The translations under genes and the position numbers were made by a program. 64,000 bases of DNA. It comes from Corythucha ciliata. Lineage: Eukaryota; Arthropoda; Insecta; Hemiptera; Tingidae. The notes below the pieces were generated by a model. The model was not told the DNA's origin. It was given only the letters and a program-made list of their open reading frames with translations, and did no database searches. Within the stretch, counting starts at the first letter, position 1; each line of letters starts with the position of its first letter. The DNA lies in contig CM075937.1 in assembly GCA_038030265.1 (NCBI GenBank), positions 7,254,001-7,318,000 of the forward strand, read 5' to 3'. Positions 7,646 to 19,438 of the stretch are shown piece after piece.

Positions 7646-10600
7646 TGCATGCTGTAGTAGTGGTGGTGGTGGGGAAACAGGACGCAGGAAGTTAAGGAAT
7701 ATCTTATGGAAAAACCTGGTGGGTATCCCACCTGGAGGCCATTCGCCACCTTCCCCCCCCCCCCCGGCTTTCCTAGATATTTTCTGAATCTCCACCTGTG
7801 CGCGTTGTGGGCTGATTTTTGAGTAGACATGCTCAAGTGTAACATCTTTGAAACTTTTAGGCTATCTTGGGAATTGGTGTGCTTGATTGCCCATCATAAG
7901 CAACACTCCCCCCCCCCAATTACTACTACTCTCCAAGAAATTACGCCTTTTTCTCACGGAGATTGTTATTGTTAGCATCTTATCTTCAACCTCGAGGAAT
8001 TGTTTCTATGATCCTTCACTTGCGACAAGTCCAAAGTCATTGTTATTTCAGTTTCTTGTTTCGTACAAGCTGACAAGCTTTTTTTTTTTATTTAAGAATG
8101 TCGGAATTTACCGAGAATTCGGAGCGTTCATTTTCGATTATTCGACACCCGTAGCTTCAACAGGTTTCTCACATTCGACTTCGAAAGCGTCTAAACAAGA
8201 AAATATATCACTCTTCTTCCCAGCTTTTCTTCAGAGCTGTCTATGGTTGTTGTTGTTGTTGTTGTTTTTTCAAATTAATTAACAAAAATAAGCGGGGAAA
8301 CCAATCATTAGCCTGAACAATGTGAATTTCTTATTGAGTCCTCGTTTTTTAAACGAGTTCCCCGGTCTTTTTTGGCCCTGCTCTGTGGTGTTATTTTTTC
8401 GGTCCTCTTACCAATTGTTATATTTTCAAATTATCCCACCGCCACCAATTGCCTCTATTACGAGGCAATGAACTAACGGACATGAGTGGGGAAGAAGCAG
8501 ACTTTAAGAAAGGAATCCGGAGGTGTCCGATGCACCTCAACATGCCAACTCCTAGCGAATATTTTGTCCTCTCCTGTCAACACCGAGACTCTCTTATAAA
8601 CCCCCCTGAACTTGAAAGCTGCATCCTCAATCACCACTTTTTTTCTCCATCTCTCCAAATTAATGAGTTTATTTACAACCGAAATTCCTTTTCTTCGGCT
8701 CACGTACGCATCATCACACACACTCTCTCCCCTCTTTAAGAAGTTGGTTATAGCCTTTGACGAGTATAAACATCCTAAAAAGGGGAAAAAGGGTGGCAAA
8801 GATTGTTTAAAGGTGTAGTTAGAGGGGTTGGGGGGGGGGGCTTCGTCTTCACTTGTATTTTTCTAAAGTGTAAAAAGTGTCATCATAATGATAAGACACG
8901 TGTGACTAGGCCACGTGGCGCCACCCCTTTATCTCATTCAACCTTTTCCCTTTTCCTTCATCCCCCTTCCCCTTCACACATACCCTCCCCAATACTAAAC
9001 CATCCAATTTATCATCCTTTTCCTTTTACTTTACTTCTTTTCGGTGATTCTTTTTTTTTACCCCCCCATAAAAGAGGGCTAAAAAAAAGGAAGCGTCCGT
9101 GGTTTCTATCGATAACAAGACTTCAAGATTAATATGCATACCGAGTTTGGTGGTGGGGAGGACAAGAAAAATGTTTACACGTTTAAATTGTTAGAAGAAG
9201 GGATGCTTCAGAAAAAGGGTCGATTATTATTGTTGTTTATTTTTTTCCTAAGGAAAAAGGGTTCAAAGACCTTTTTACGGCGTTTTTGTGTGTGTGCGTG
9301 ATGTGTATGGAACAAGATGACGATAAGGCGAGACAAGAAGTGACAAGTGAGCTTTTTACTAATTCATCGACGTTGTACAGCTGAAGACGACCCAAAATGA
9401 CTTGTTCAAAAGGGGGTGGAGAAAAATTGTCGATCAATATTGATTCAGTTGTCCTACTCTCGATAGATATCGCTTACGGTAATTTAAATAAAAAAAAAAA
9501 AAAACATTTCGAAGTAGGCTAATAGGCAAAAGTTATGCGCGGATAGTACAAAAGAGAGTCGCGATGTGATGACGAATGATGGTGGAGGGGGGTAGAGGGA
9601 AGAATATTTAAGAATTTGAAAATAAAAACAGCGTCAAAACCGTTAAGGAATGTTTTTTAAGTGAAAACCTTTTAAGCCCGAAGTGGGACTTCGACGACCA
9701 TCCTCTGGTTGCGAGAGATGAAAAGCTAAAAAAAAAAAAAAAGAATAAGGATTTTAAACAAGCCTGGCAATGAATATTTATGAACTCTTCAAAGAATGAT
9801 AAGCCCAACTATTTTCCGCATTCTCGCAAATATTTTTCCCTTTTTTTTTTGTTTCAATTTCATTTCATTCCTCTTTTGTTCCAAAGTAACTGTTCTCAAA
9901 ACAAATTGGCTGATGGCTGTTGCCAACATCTTTTCATTATTTTTTTTTTAAATAATAAATAAATAAATGCAATGCTTGAATGATTCCGGTTGAAAAGAAT
10001 ACATATTGAATAGAAGGGTTTAGGTAACACCTTTTCAATGAGCTGCTGGGGTGGGGGGGGGGATAAAAATGATTATGCTCTTCTGAGCTACAATCATTGT
10101 GAGGCGGGCCAAGGGGTTGTGTAAGCCGGTGTAATGGAGATATGGCTGGGAGTTGTTTCGCGGCTGTACACAGAAGGGTGAGGAAATAAGGGAGATCCGG
10201 TGGTGAAAAGAGAAGCCGGTTATACAGGGGAGCAAGGAAAAAAAAAAAAAAAAAAAAAAAATCAATGTAACCTTAATAATGCTATCGTGTATCGTTTGAA
10301 TGTGACTGAAAGGGTTCTGACATGCTGCCCGAAACAAATTAGTGGTTATAGATTGAGGGATTTTTGTTTCCCACATCCCACCTTCCCCCTTTCAACTTAA
10401 CAGTTCACATCTATGCGTACGGTTTTCATCATGAACAACACTCCCGTGCGACTTCCACCCACGCGATACAGGGACAGCGTTCAAAAGCTAATAAAATAGG
10501 AAAAGAAAACTTGAATGTTTTAGGATGTTCGCGCTCAAGGCAAGATGAAGAAGCACATCATTTTAAAATGCAGAAACAGAAAGAGAAAGAGTGAGAGACG

Positions 10601-11002
10601 CTTGTATAAATATTGTCTTGGCCATGACTTGATCACCCGCCCTCTACACTTCTTTTCGATCGGAAGAAGACAAAAAAAAAAGATTCCTCCAATGATAAGC
10701 AACCTCGTCGAGTCACGTTTCAAAGGATGAAAATTAAGCGCGCGCGTTTCAACTCGCGTCCCACCTGGAAATATACCACGAGCGTGTTTGTCCCTTATTG
10801 TCACCCCCATGCATAGTAAGGCTCAACAAGGCGCTTAAACTGCAAAATCATAAGAATCATCAATTTGTGATGGACAGGCTGAGAAAGGCGTGAACGCGAC
10901 CTACTATGTACTGTAGAGCATGTGTGTGTTAAAAAAAAAAAATTTTGAAGTTTGTTTTGAGATTAAAGAATCAAATTCTTTACATGGTCGCAGCGGTAAA
11001 AC
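7646..11002. other. No recognisable gene; low-complexity spacer
   Basis: I see no supported coding exon. The stretch holds homopolymer runs (C9 to C11 near 7750 and 7908; A26 near 10236), a (gtt)n microsatellite near 8240, and pyrimidine-rich segments near 8930-9070. Short open frames here lack family motifs and splice context. It may be intronic or intergenic host DNA. Confidence 0.5.
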
Positions 11003-11118
11003 CATGAGCCAAGAATTAATATCCACGCTAGCCGACGCGATCAGAAGGTGTTCGCGTTCAGATAGTGAATTAGCTGCATCCAGTTCTTTTCAAATAACTG
11101 CGCCGGAAATCTTCGATC
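11003..11118 (+). pseudogene. gag: Gypsy gag N-terminal fragment, cut by a hAT-like insertion
   Basis: From an ATG the frame encodes MSQELISTLADAIRR, a Ser-rich stretch and ITAPEIFD, matching the start of Gypsy gags just before the capsid domain. It is truncated exactly where the hAT-like left end begins. The last 8 bases (cttcgatc) also open the gag fragment at 776. The frame here would run on in phase into 784, so this looks like the other half of the same gag type. Confidence 0.65.
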
Positions 11119-12345
11119 CATGGGCGTAGCCAGCGGGGGCAGGGGTGAGCAGTTACTCTCCCCTAGAATAAAAAACGCAGATTTCGTGGGGCAGCTGCCC
11201 ACCCCCAAAAGTCTAAAAATATTTTCCTTGGTCCGGCTAACAGAAATACAAATTTATTATTGACATCTTTCATAAATACAGCAGCGCTCTTGCCGAGCTA
11301 ATATGAACTAACAATCTGGGGTAACATCTGACCGGTGTGACCGGTGTCACTTGCGTTGTTTTGTTTATTGTGGTCAATTGTGGTAGTGAGAAAGGAAATT
11401 ATTGAAGTAAATCCAATGGAAAATTGAAGGATACCCCAAGAGGTCGTTTCACTTAGTCGTCACATGAGCGCTGGTGCATTTATGAAAGATGTCACCAAAA
11501 CAAATTTTGCGGAATTTTCTCACTGAAAAACAACACATTTTCGCGCATCGGTTTAACCAAAAATCAAAAATTTGCGGATGCTTGTTGCTGACAAGCCGAT
11601 TTCGAGGGTCGGCTTAACTTGGAAACCGATCTTGCTGATTTTTCGCACTAAAATCCCATTTTCGCAAGGTTCGACGCGCAATTTCGTGTGCTTGGGTTAG
11701 CTCAAATCGTGTTTAGCCCGCTGTGCCATACAGATTTATTGTGGGAGAGAAACTACCAGCTCTGTTTACAGTCTCAGGTCTAAAATTAAAAGTTTAGCTC
11801 CAAAATTATCACTTTCCGGGGCGTAGGGGGGGGGGGGAGAGAAGTTTCAATTTTTCGACAGATTTCCAGCAGATATTTATTTTTTGACGGATAGTGGCCG
11901 TTTCTGTGCAAATTTAGTCTCTGATGACCGTGAATTGACGTGATTCTAACCTCCCGATCCTGTTAGAAGCCTGCAAAAAGGCAATGGTTCATCTTTCATT
12001 TTCACCAGTGAATCTGCCCACAGGCGTGATGGATCCAGTTGCACAGATGCAATTGCAATTGCACAGAATCCCCCCTCCCCTACATTTAACTCGTGAATGA
12101 GCACTATTTGTAGCGTCGAATTGACGTTTTTCTTTAATCTTAGGTGAAACTGAGTGCTTTTTCTCAATTCTACCTCTAACTATTGCCTATTTTCTTCATT
12201 TTAACCGTAAAAAGGTCTCAAAAAACCGTGAAATAACGCATTTTTGATTTACTATTCTACTTACGGCCAGCACTGGGCATCGCCTATAAACCGCGAATAG
12301 GTGCGTTCTGTCAATTTCAGCCGCAAAAGAACAGTTTTTCCTCAA
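11119..12345. mobile_element. hAT-like non-autonomous element, left-hand part
   Basis: It begins catgggcgtagccagc and is homologous over about 1 kb with 34514-35505, including the tracts ggtttaaccaaaaatcaaaa-like, tgacggatagtggccgtttc and gccagcactgggcatcgcct. Homology stops near 12345, where family M2 repeat begins. Preceded by gag sequence and the 8-bp flank cttcgatc. No transposase is encoded. Confidence 0.65.
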
Positions 12346-12830
12346 TGGCAAACTGGCCCTTCGAAATAACCTACAAATTGTATGACGGACTGTTTACACC
12401 ATACAAATGGCAAAACTGACTGTTTGCGTCTAAAAAATGGTTTAATGACCGATTCGGGCCTCGATAATGGCCCGAGTTCCTACTTCAGACTAAAAAGACG
12501 GATTCGTGCGCTGACTATTCACGCCCACTGAAATGACCGTACTGGCAGTTTGCGAAGTAAAAATGGCCAAACGGCGGCTAAATTCACGCTCGAAAATTGA
12601 TGAAACTACGACCCTAAGTGGTCTATAAATGGTTAAACTTACGATTCACGCTGAACTTGTACTGAAAATGAATTGACTGACTAACCACTCCATAAAAATG
12701 GCAAAATGGACCATTCGTGTCCGGGAAGTAGCGAAACTTACTATTCGTGATTCAAAAATGACTGTACCTCCACATCATTAAAATAGATAAACTGCATTTA
12801 CGCCTTGTATTTATGGCTTAGCTGATGCGA
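12346..12830. repeat. Degenerate minisatellite block, family M2
   Basis: Diverged units around 'aaaatggcaaaactgacc' plus 'attcgcg' repeat every 30-60 bp. The same family fills 22040-23740 and, in the opposite orientation, 53160-53690 and 55700-56760. Confidence 0.65.
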
Positions 12831-15059
12831 TTCATGCCATGCCTAATATGCCTTGCTGCGCCGCAAAAAAACGTGTCAAAAGGTCAAGGATAAGGCAGGG
12901 CGAGGAGGTTGAACGCGCAGATTTTTGGGTTCGCCGTGTCCAAAACTCTGTAGTTTTTAGCGGCTTGACATGAGAGAAGGTAGGTTCGGTGGCTTAGGAT
13001 GGGGTCACGGCCCCCCTCTTTGAGCTGACTCTTAATCCTGCGCCTGTCGTAAAGACAGTTCATTAATTTGTTGTTGTGTGTCATACTGTTGTGGCATTTT
13101 GAATCCCAAAATTTAGACGGTTGGCACCCAGCAACCGTTGGCAGAGCAAAACTTATTGTTTTGTCTGAGCCATTCAGTTGGAACTAGTTTTAACTAGTAA
13201 AAACTAATATACAATTAAGAAGGAACAATTCATCCGTAAATCCTAGTTTTTCCTGACCTCCACCTTCAATTCTAGATTTATCTAGTAAATACTAGTTTTA
13301 GCTAATAAGGTGCTTTGGTAAAACTAGATGTGACTGGTAATTCGGGTTTTGACGTATGTATGTATGTCAATATTCCTATGATTCATAGAATGACCATTAA
13401 AAATACTCCGATCCTTGGAATGAGAAACAGATAATTGTCAATTCAAGCAAATAGAAACAGTTTAACGAACCAGAAATAAAACGGTTGACCGAAAGACACG
13501 CAAATTAGTTTCCGGGTGAATTGCTTCGTGAAAACCAGGTCTATAGGAGAGGAACCTTTTGAAACTATCCCTCTTTTACATCCCACGTGGCATTTCACTT
13601 ATAGATTTTTTACGCGTACAGAAAAGGTGAAGCTGAGTAGAAAACAACCCCCTAGGCACCCTCCACAAACAATGCTCTCCCTCCGTCCTTCTTATTCAGG
13701 AAACCCCCAAACTACTGATACTTGGGACGGGGCTGTTTAGTTTTCTTGTTCAATGAAACAAGAGCAAGTTAGATTTGTCTGTGTGATTTAACCCCGCCTT
13801 TTCCCACCAATCTTTTCCACCACGGCTATACGTTAGAATCTCAGACGTCCAAGCTCTCACGCAGTTGGCGTGGCGATGGGTTGGGACGGCGAAAAAAAAA
13901 AAAAAGAGTCTGACCCAAATTCGGGCGAGGAAACAAAACAAAGTATTCAACAACAAAGAAAATAAAGTATTCCATACATTTCCCCTTATTCGTTTACACG
14001 GATTTCCGTGATTCTTTAGCGACGAAGCCTGAGGGGTGATAATGTTGGCAAGTTGAACAGATTGACTGACTTTTGAAAACATTAACTTTCTTGAGCATGT
14101 TCATTCCTCCCTCCTCTTCTGGTTTTTGCGTTTAGATTTAGGATACATGATCGAGCCATTATTTTCCATACGAACCTCTCAAGAAAATTGAATCTTAAAG
14201 CACTCCTTCAGTCGTAACCCTGCTTTTCATATAAAAATAAACTTTAGATAAGAGGACCTTCGTATAGTAATTTATGAGAATGAAACGAAAGTGTAATTAT
14301 TGAGTCAACCTCCTCCCCCTACATATGTCACAAACGCCTTCTTTAATATAAAAACGTACGAGACGTGATAATTAGCGAGTTCAATGACAGCTTGATGAGC
14401 TTTTCAGATTCTCACTATTTTGATATAGAAGTATAACCGAAAGTGACGTGCGAGGAGTGTTTGAGTTATGCCCTCCCACCCCTCATTCATCACCTTGTTT
14501 TTTACGCAGTCAATCTCCCAGCTTTCAAACCAATTCGAGGGGCCACGCAAAAAAATACAACAAAATAAAATAAACTCAAATAAAAACTATAAATGACCAC
14601 CTTCAAACACATGAAGTGCTCGTTACTGGGAAGTGTGCTGTAACCCTCCTCCAAGGTCTCCGTACAAATAAAAATGTGCTCCCAACTCCCATGGGCTCGT
14701 TTATCAACTCATTTGGTCTGGAGGAGGTTGAGTGTGTGAGAGAGACAGACAGGTAAAGTTTTAAAAGAGAAATGCCGCCAAGTCACCAAGTTTGACAGCG
14801 AACGACTGTTTGGCCTTGAGAAAGACGACAAAAGTAAACGAAATAAAATACAAATAAATAAAATAGAGGAGGGAAAATGCGTTTTAATTTCATACGGGGC
14901 GCACTGTTATTGCCTCAAAGTAAACTTTTAACGCTTTCTTTATTCAAGCGTTAGAAGGGGCGGAGACATAGCTGCCGACTTGCAGTTTGATGAATGCATC
15001 CACCTGCAAACTAGCCAAGTCATCCAATATAAACCGTCATTGAAGGCCAAAAATCCCAT
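12831..15059. other. No recognisable gene
   Basis: A 66-codon minus-strand frame at 12884-13084 (start MTHNNKLMNCLYDRRR) looks compositionally protein-like but matches no family I know. 13170-13330 contains several 'aactagttttaactagt' type palindromes. The rest is A/T-rich spacer with short T and A runs. No exon can be supported. Confidence 0.45.
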
Positions 15060-16048
15060 AACCAAGAATTCGCAAATTAGCGACTTTTTTCAATTTTCTT
15101 AGCAGGGGATTAGCACTTTTCTGAGTGTTATCTGAAAATTTAGAGTTTTTAAAAATGAGTTTTCGTCAATATTAGCCGCGAATTAGAGGGCTTTTCACAA
15201 ATTAGGATTTTTTTGGTTCACCATACTCTATGCATGAGTAATTTTTCTCAGTTTTACCTGCGCATTAGCAGTTTTTTCACCCATCGCCAATTACGCAAAT
15301 TAGAATGTTTCTCAATTTTAGTCGCAAATTAGCACTTATTATCAATTCAGGATTAAAATCTCTTAATTTTGGCCAGACTAATTATTTATTTTCTAAACAC
15401 TACCCACAAATTAGCGGTTTTTCACATTTTAGCACTGCATTAGCAATTTTATATTATTTTTCGGTGTAGCTTATTGCTTCTTCTCAGTTCTAGCCCGTGA
15501 TTCAGCGTTGTTTTTACTTATAACCGTGCATGAATTGGTGGCTTTTCTGAATTTTAGCCACAAAGTTGCCTTCAGATTAAGGCGCGTATTTAAACTGAAA
15601 ATTTCACCACACTTTATGCGAGAATTAGTGATGTTCCTGAATTTTATAAGTGAATTGGCGCTTTTCCTCAATTTAAGCTGCAAATTAGCCATTTTTCCCA
15701 TTTTTAGCTGAGAATTAGCACTTTTCCTCAATTTGAACTGAAAATTAGCGTTTTTCTCAAATTTAGCTGCGCTAATTAGTAATTTTTTTCCATTTTTGCC
15801 GCGAATTAACGTTTTTCCTCACCTACAGCCGCCAATTGCAAATTAGCGATTTCCCCAAATTTCAGCTGTGGAATAGCGTTTTACGCTAATTTTGCGGCGA
15901 TTTAGCGTCTATTCCCATTTTTTATACGCGAAAGGGCGATTTTTCGCAATTTCAGTTGTGAATTTGCCATTTTTGTCCAATTTTAACCTGAACTCGTATT
16001 TTTCTTGTCAGTATTATAGCGAGTTTTCTCAATTTTAACCGCGGGGAC
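15060..16048. repeat. Minisatellite block M1 (left of nested hAT element)
   Basis: Same family and order of units as 2860-3590. The block is interrupted at 16049 by the hAT-like insertion and resumes at 17880-18060. Confidence 0.7.
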
Positions 16049-17879
16049 CTCTAGCGTACCGTGGCAGTGGCGAGGGGGGCGGACCAGCCCCGGGCCCCCA
16101 TTCGGATGGGGCCCCTGAAAAGCTTGAAGATGAAAAAAAAACGGGCTTTTTAAGTAGAACGATTGGCTAAAATCGCTTGTACAATTGAGAAAACGCTGAT
16201 ACGCGGCTGAAATTGAAAACAAATTCTAAAAGTGATGGTTAATATTGAGAAAAATTGCTAATAAAAAGCGTAGCTAATTCGATGGGTAGAATTAGACACA
16301 AAAATTAGTTAAGAATGCGCCAATTTGTGGAAAGTATACACAAAAAGTGTTAATTAACAGGTAAAACTAAAGGGAAAAAATGCTAAAATCGAGCAAAATG
16401 CCTGAAATCTGTCGGCCAAAAATGGAGAAAAACGCTAATTCTCGGCTAGAATTGTGATTAAGCGCAACAACATGCGGCTTTAAAACTCAATAAATATCCC
16501 TAGTTCACAGCTGACATTGAAACAACGCAAAATCACAAATTCTTGGGCAAAGTCGGGACTGAAATTGGGAAAAAGCCCTTATTCACGGGGGGGCTAAAAC
16601 TGAGAAAAGCGCTAATTCAAGGACAAAAAATGGAAAAAGCGAAGTCGCGTCTTAAAAATGAAGAAACACGCTAATTCACAGCTATGCGATTAAGTGCTAC
16701 AATTTAGCAGCTATAAAGAATGAGAAAAAAGGGAGAAACGCCTACTCAACAACGTTGGGGCTGAAATTGAATTCGCGTCTAAAAGTGGAGGACGATAAAT
16801 CACGTAGCTAAGGTATGAAAAATTACGATTTCACGGATAAAATCGAGAAAAAGTGCAAAAAATCGCAGCTAAAATGAAGAAAATATGCTACTTCACTGCT
16901 AAAATTAAGAAAAAACGCTAATTCACAGCTGCAAATGAGAAAATGCCAACTCGCCGATTCTTGGGGCAAGTTCAGGGCTGACATGGAGAAAAAGCTCTAG
17001 AATTCACGCGGCTAAAACTGAAGAAAAACGCTAATTCACGGATAAAAAAGAGAACAACGCGAATTCGAGTCTAAAAATAGAGAAATACGCTATTCACGGC
17101 TAGAATTGTGATAAAGTGTTACAATTTGGCAGGTTGAAAAATTGAGAAAAAGCGCGAATTCACACCTAAAATTGAGATAACGCCAACTCAAGGATTCTCG
17201 GGGCTGGGACTGACATTGAGAAAAAGCGCTGATTCACGGCTTGAAACAGAGAAAAACGTGAATTCACGTCTAATAGTGGAGGAAAACTCTAATTCACAGT
17301 TAAGGTATGAAAAATTGCGATTTTACGGATAAAATCGATAAAAAGCGCTATAATTCGCAGCTGAAATGAAGAAATGTGCTCATTCACTGCTAACATTGAG
17401 GGTAAAAAAGGTTAATTCACAGCTGAAATTTAGAGAACACCAACTCGCGGATTCCTGAGAGGCAACTTGGATAATAAAATTGGGAAAAAGCGCTAATTCA
17501 AGCGGCTAAAACTATGAAAAAGCGCTAATTCACGGGTAATAAATAGAGAAAAACACGAATTGGTGTTTAAAATGGAAAAAAGCGCCAATTCACGGGTTAA
17601 ATTTATAAAACTTGCTAATTTGCGGATAAAATTGAGAAAAAAGCTATAATTCGCAGTATTATAGCTATTAAAATATGCTATAATTGAGAAAAAACGCTCA
17701 GTCGCAGTTTAAATTGAGAAAACGCACGTACACGGTTTTCGGAGGCAATTTCGTAGCTAAAATTGAGAAAAATATGTACTTCAACGCTACTAAAAAGTGT
17801 ATTCCTAGTTTAATTAGAGACTAAAGGCCCTCCTAGAGATTTCCGCCCCCGGGCCCCGATTGATGTTGTTCCGCCACTG
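16049..17879. mobile_element. hAT-like non-autonomous element, 1.83 kb, nested in M1
   Basis: One end reads ctctagcgtaccgtggcagt and the other, reverse-complemented, cagtggcggaac. Flanks gcggggac and gcggggtt match at 6 of 8 bases. The uninterrupted paralogue at 3580-3600 confirms the insertion. The interior is M1 minisatellite in the opposite orientation. Both ends recur elsewhere: the cagtggcg end at 31779 and 41108, and the ctagag end at 50951. No transposase is present. Confidence 0.7.
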
Positions 17880-18060
17880 GCGGGGTTGGCCCAAAAACTA
17901 CACTTTTGCGTTGATTTCCACAATTTATTCGTAGAATGGCCAACCATGCAACGCGAATCAGCGATTTGTCCTCAATTTTAGTCGGGAAGTTGCATCGCGA
18001 GACCACGAATAAGCGCTTTTTCGCAGGTATAGACACGAATGTTAGCGTTTTTTTTTTCAA
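17880..18060. repeat. Minisatellite M1 resumed after the nested hAT-like element
   Basis: Continues the block interrupted at 16048, matching 3590-3780 (ggcccaaaa, then cacttttgcgtt, then ttcgtagaatggcc). Confidence 0.65.
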
Positions 18061-18424
18061 TTTTTTTGAACAGGAGGACGAAACAGTTGATTCCAGGGTC
18101 ACATTCCTCTTCTTTATGCTCTTGACCGAAATTGTCTTGGTTTACAGCCTAGAATTGACATTTCTCACCCATTTAAGCCCAAATTTCAGAGATTTCGCTC
18201 ATTGAAAAATCAATTTTGAAGGACTGATTCCCTCTCAAACCCCAAATTAGCCGTTTGTGCCCTTCATAGAAACAATTTCGCGGATTCGGCCCTAAGGGAA
18301 CCCAATTTTGCTGTTTCGGCAAATTCGAGAATCAATTCCACGTTTGGCTCCATAAAAACACGCAAATCCGGTGGTTTGGCTCTTTCAAAGCCAAAGTTTG
18401 CAGATCTGGCTCGTTAGAAACCAA

Positions 18425-18890
18425 TCTCGTGAACCCGAATCAAGTTGTGGAAGGTGCGAACGATAATTTTTATGAGGCAAATTCAATACGAAGCCATTTT
18501 TTTCTCGATTCCTCAAACATCGGATTGGGGGAGCATTCGCTGACCCTGAACCCTATACTTCCGCCGCCACTGCAAATCGCTGTCCTATACCGTCCGACCT
18601 CTTCACATACCTATACATCCATGGATAACCTAAAAATCCTCATTTTTTCGTATTTAAGCTTCTCGGGCGCCCCCCTCTCGCCCCTACCGTGGGGGTCTGG
18701 AGTCCAAGGAAGCATGGACGCACGCGAACCTTTTTCGGGCTGCTTGAAGTCGAGAAAATCTGCTAAACGTAACATCAACGAGAAACGCTCATTTTTGGAG
18801 ATTTTATGAGGCTCTTTATAGAGCGTTGGTAGCTCTGGTGGGGGATCTATCCCCCATATTCCCCCTGTACCTAAGCCTCTGAATCCTGGC
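18425..18890. repeat. Dispersed repeat R2, uninterrupted copy
   Basis: This copy carries, without interruption, the sequence that flanks the TIR element at 4243 and 7407 (junction near 18690). It therefore serves as the empty site for that insertion. It contains C/G homopolymers and no gene. Confidence 0.7.
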
Positions 18891-19343
18891 AAACGATTTA
18901 AGATGTTCAAGATTTGACCGGGGGGGGGGGGACGAAATACGATATCTTCGTCCCACCATTGCTCTTAATACAGGGCCGATGGACCCCATTGTACTATACT
19001 AATCATTTTTCCCGGTATTTCGTTTGATTTAAAGTGTTTGCTGTCCAATTCATACCCAGGTATTTTGTCAAAATATTGATTTTGTTTTGAAGAGTGCGTA
19101 TACACCAATATAACGACTATGCTACCTATATCAGTCTGTGATTCTTTGTAAAATAATGTTCTTCTTTGTTTTATTCAATTCAATTTGTGTGATACAGTTT
19201 TCTGGTCGTCACGATTTTATTCGAGCTACCAACAAGTCCTCTCAAGCCGTTCGAGGGATGTAATTTTTAGCCAATACAGTGTCCTAACCGCATCAAACTT
19301 GTTTTATATAGAAAATGAACAGTGTTTCTTGTTTCTTGTGCAG
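18891..19343. other. No recognisable gene
   Basis: A/T-rich spacer leading into a pyrimidine-rich tract just before the exon candidate at 19344. No repeat family of this window was recognised. Confidence 0.4.
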
Positions 19344-19438
19344 AGTACCCTGTCGCAGTTCGAGTTCACTGAAGATGGAACATTCAGTCGTGGGGAATCC
19401 AAGAGATGAAGGAACCCACGTGAAGCAATGCTATTTAC
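19344..19438 (+). CDS. Possible isolated coding exon, unknown gene
   Basis: A pyrimidine-rich tract ending ttcttgtgcag precedes, and a strong donor (gtaagt) follows. Within it, an ATG in good context (gaagATGg, 19375) opens 21 codons beginning MEHSVVGNPRDEG that run to the donor, leaving phase 1. The upstream frame is also open. I do not recognise the protein and found no partner exon, so this is a candidate first coding exon only. Confidence 0.3.

Noticed and set aside
8473..8799. Overlapping frames on both strands as a gene
   Set aside because: No motifs, no splice context and spacer-like composition.
13170..13330. Cluster of actagt palindromes as a regulatory site
   Set aside because: Short, A/T-rich and irregular; nothing around it supports a function.
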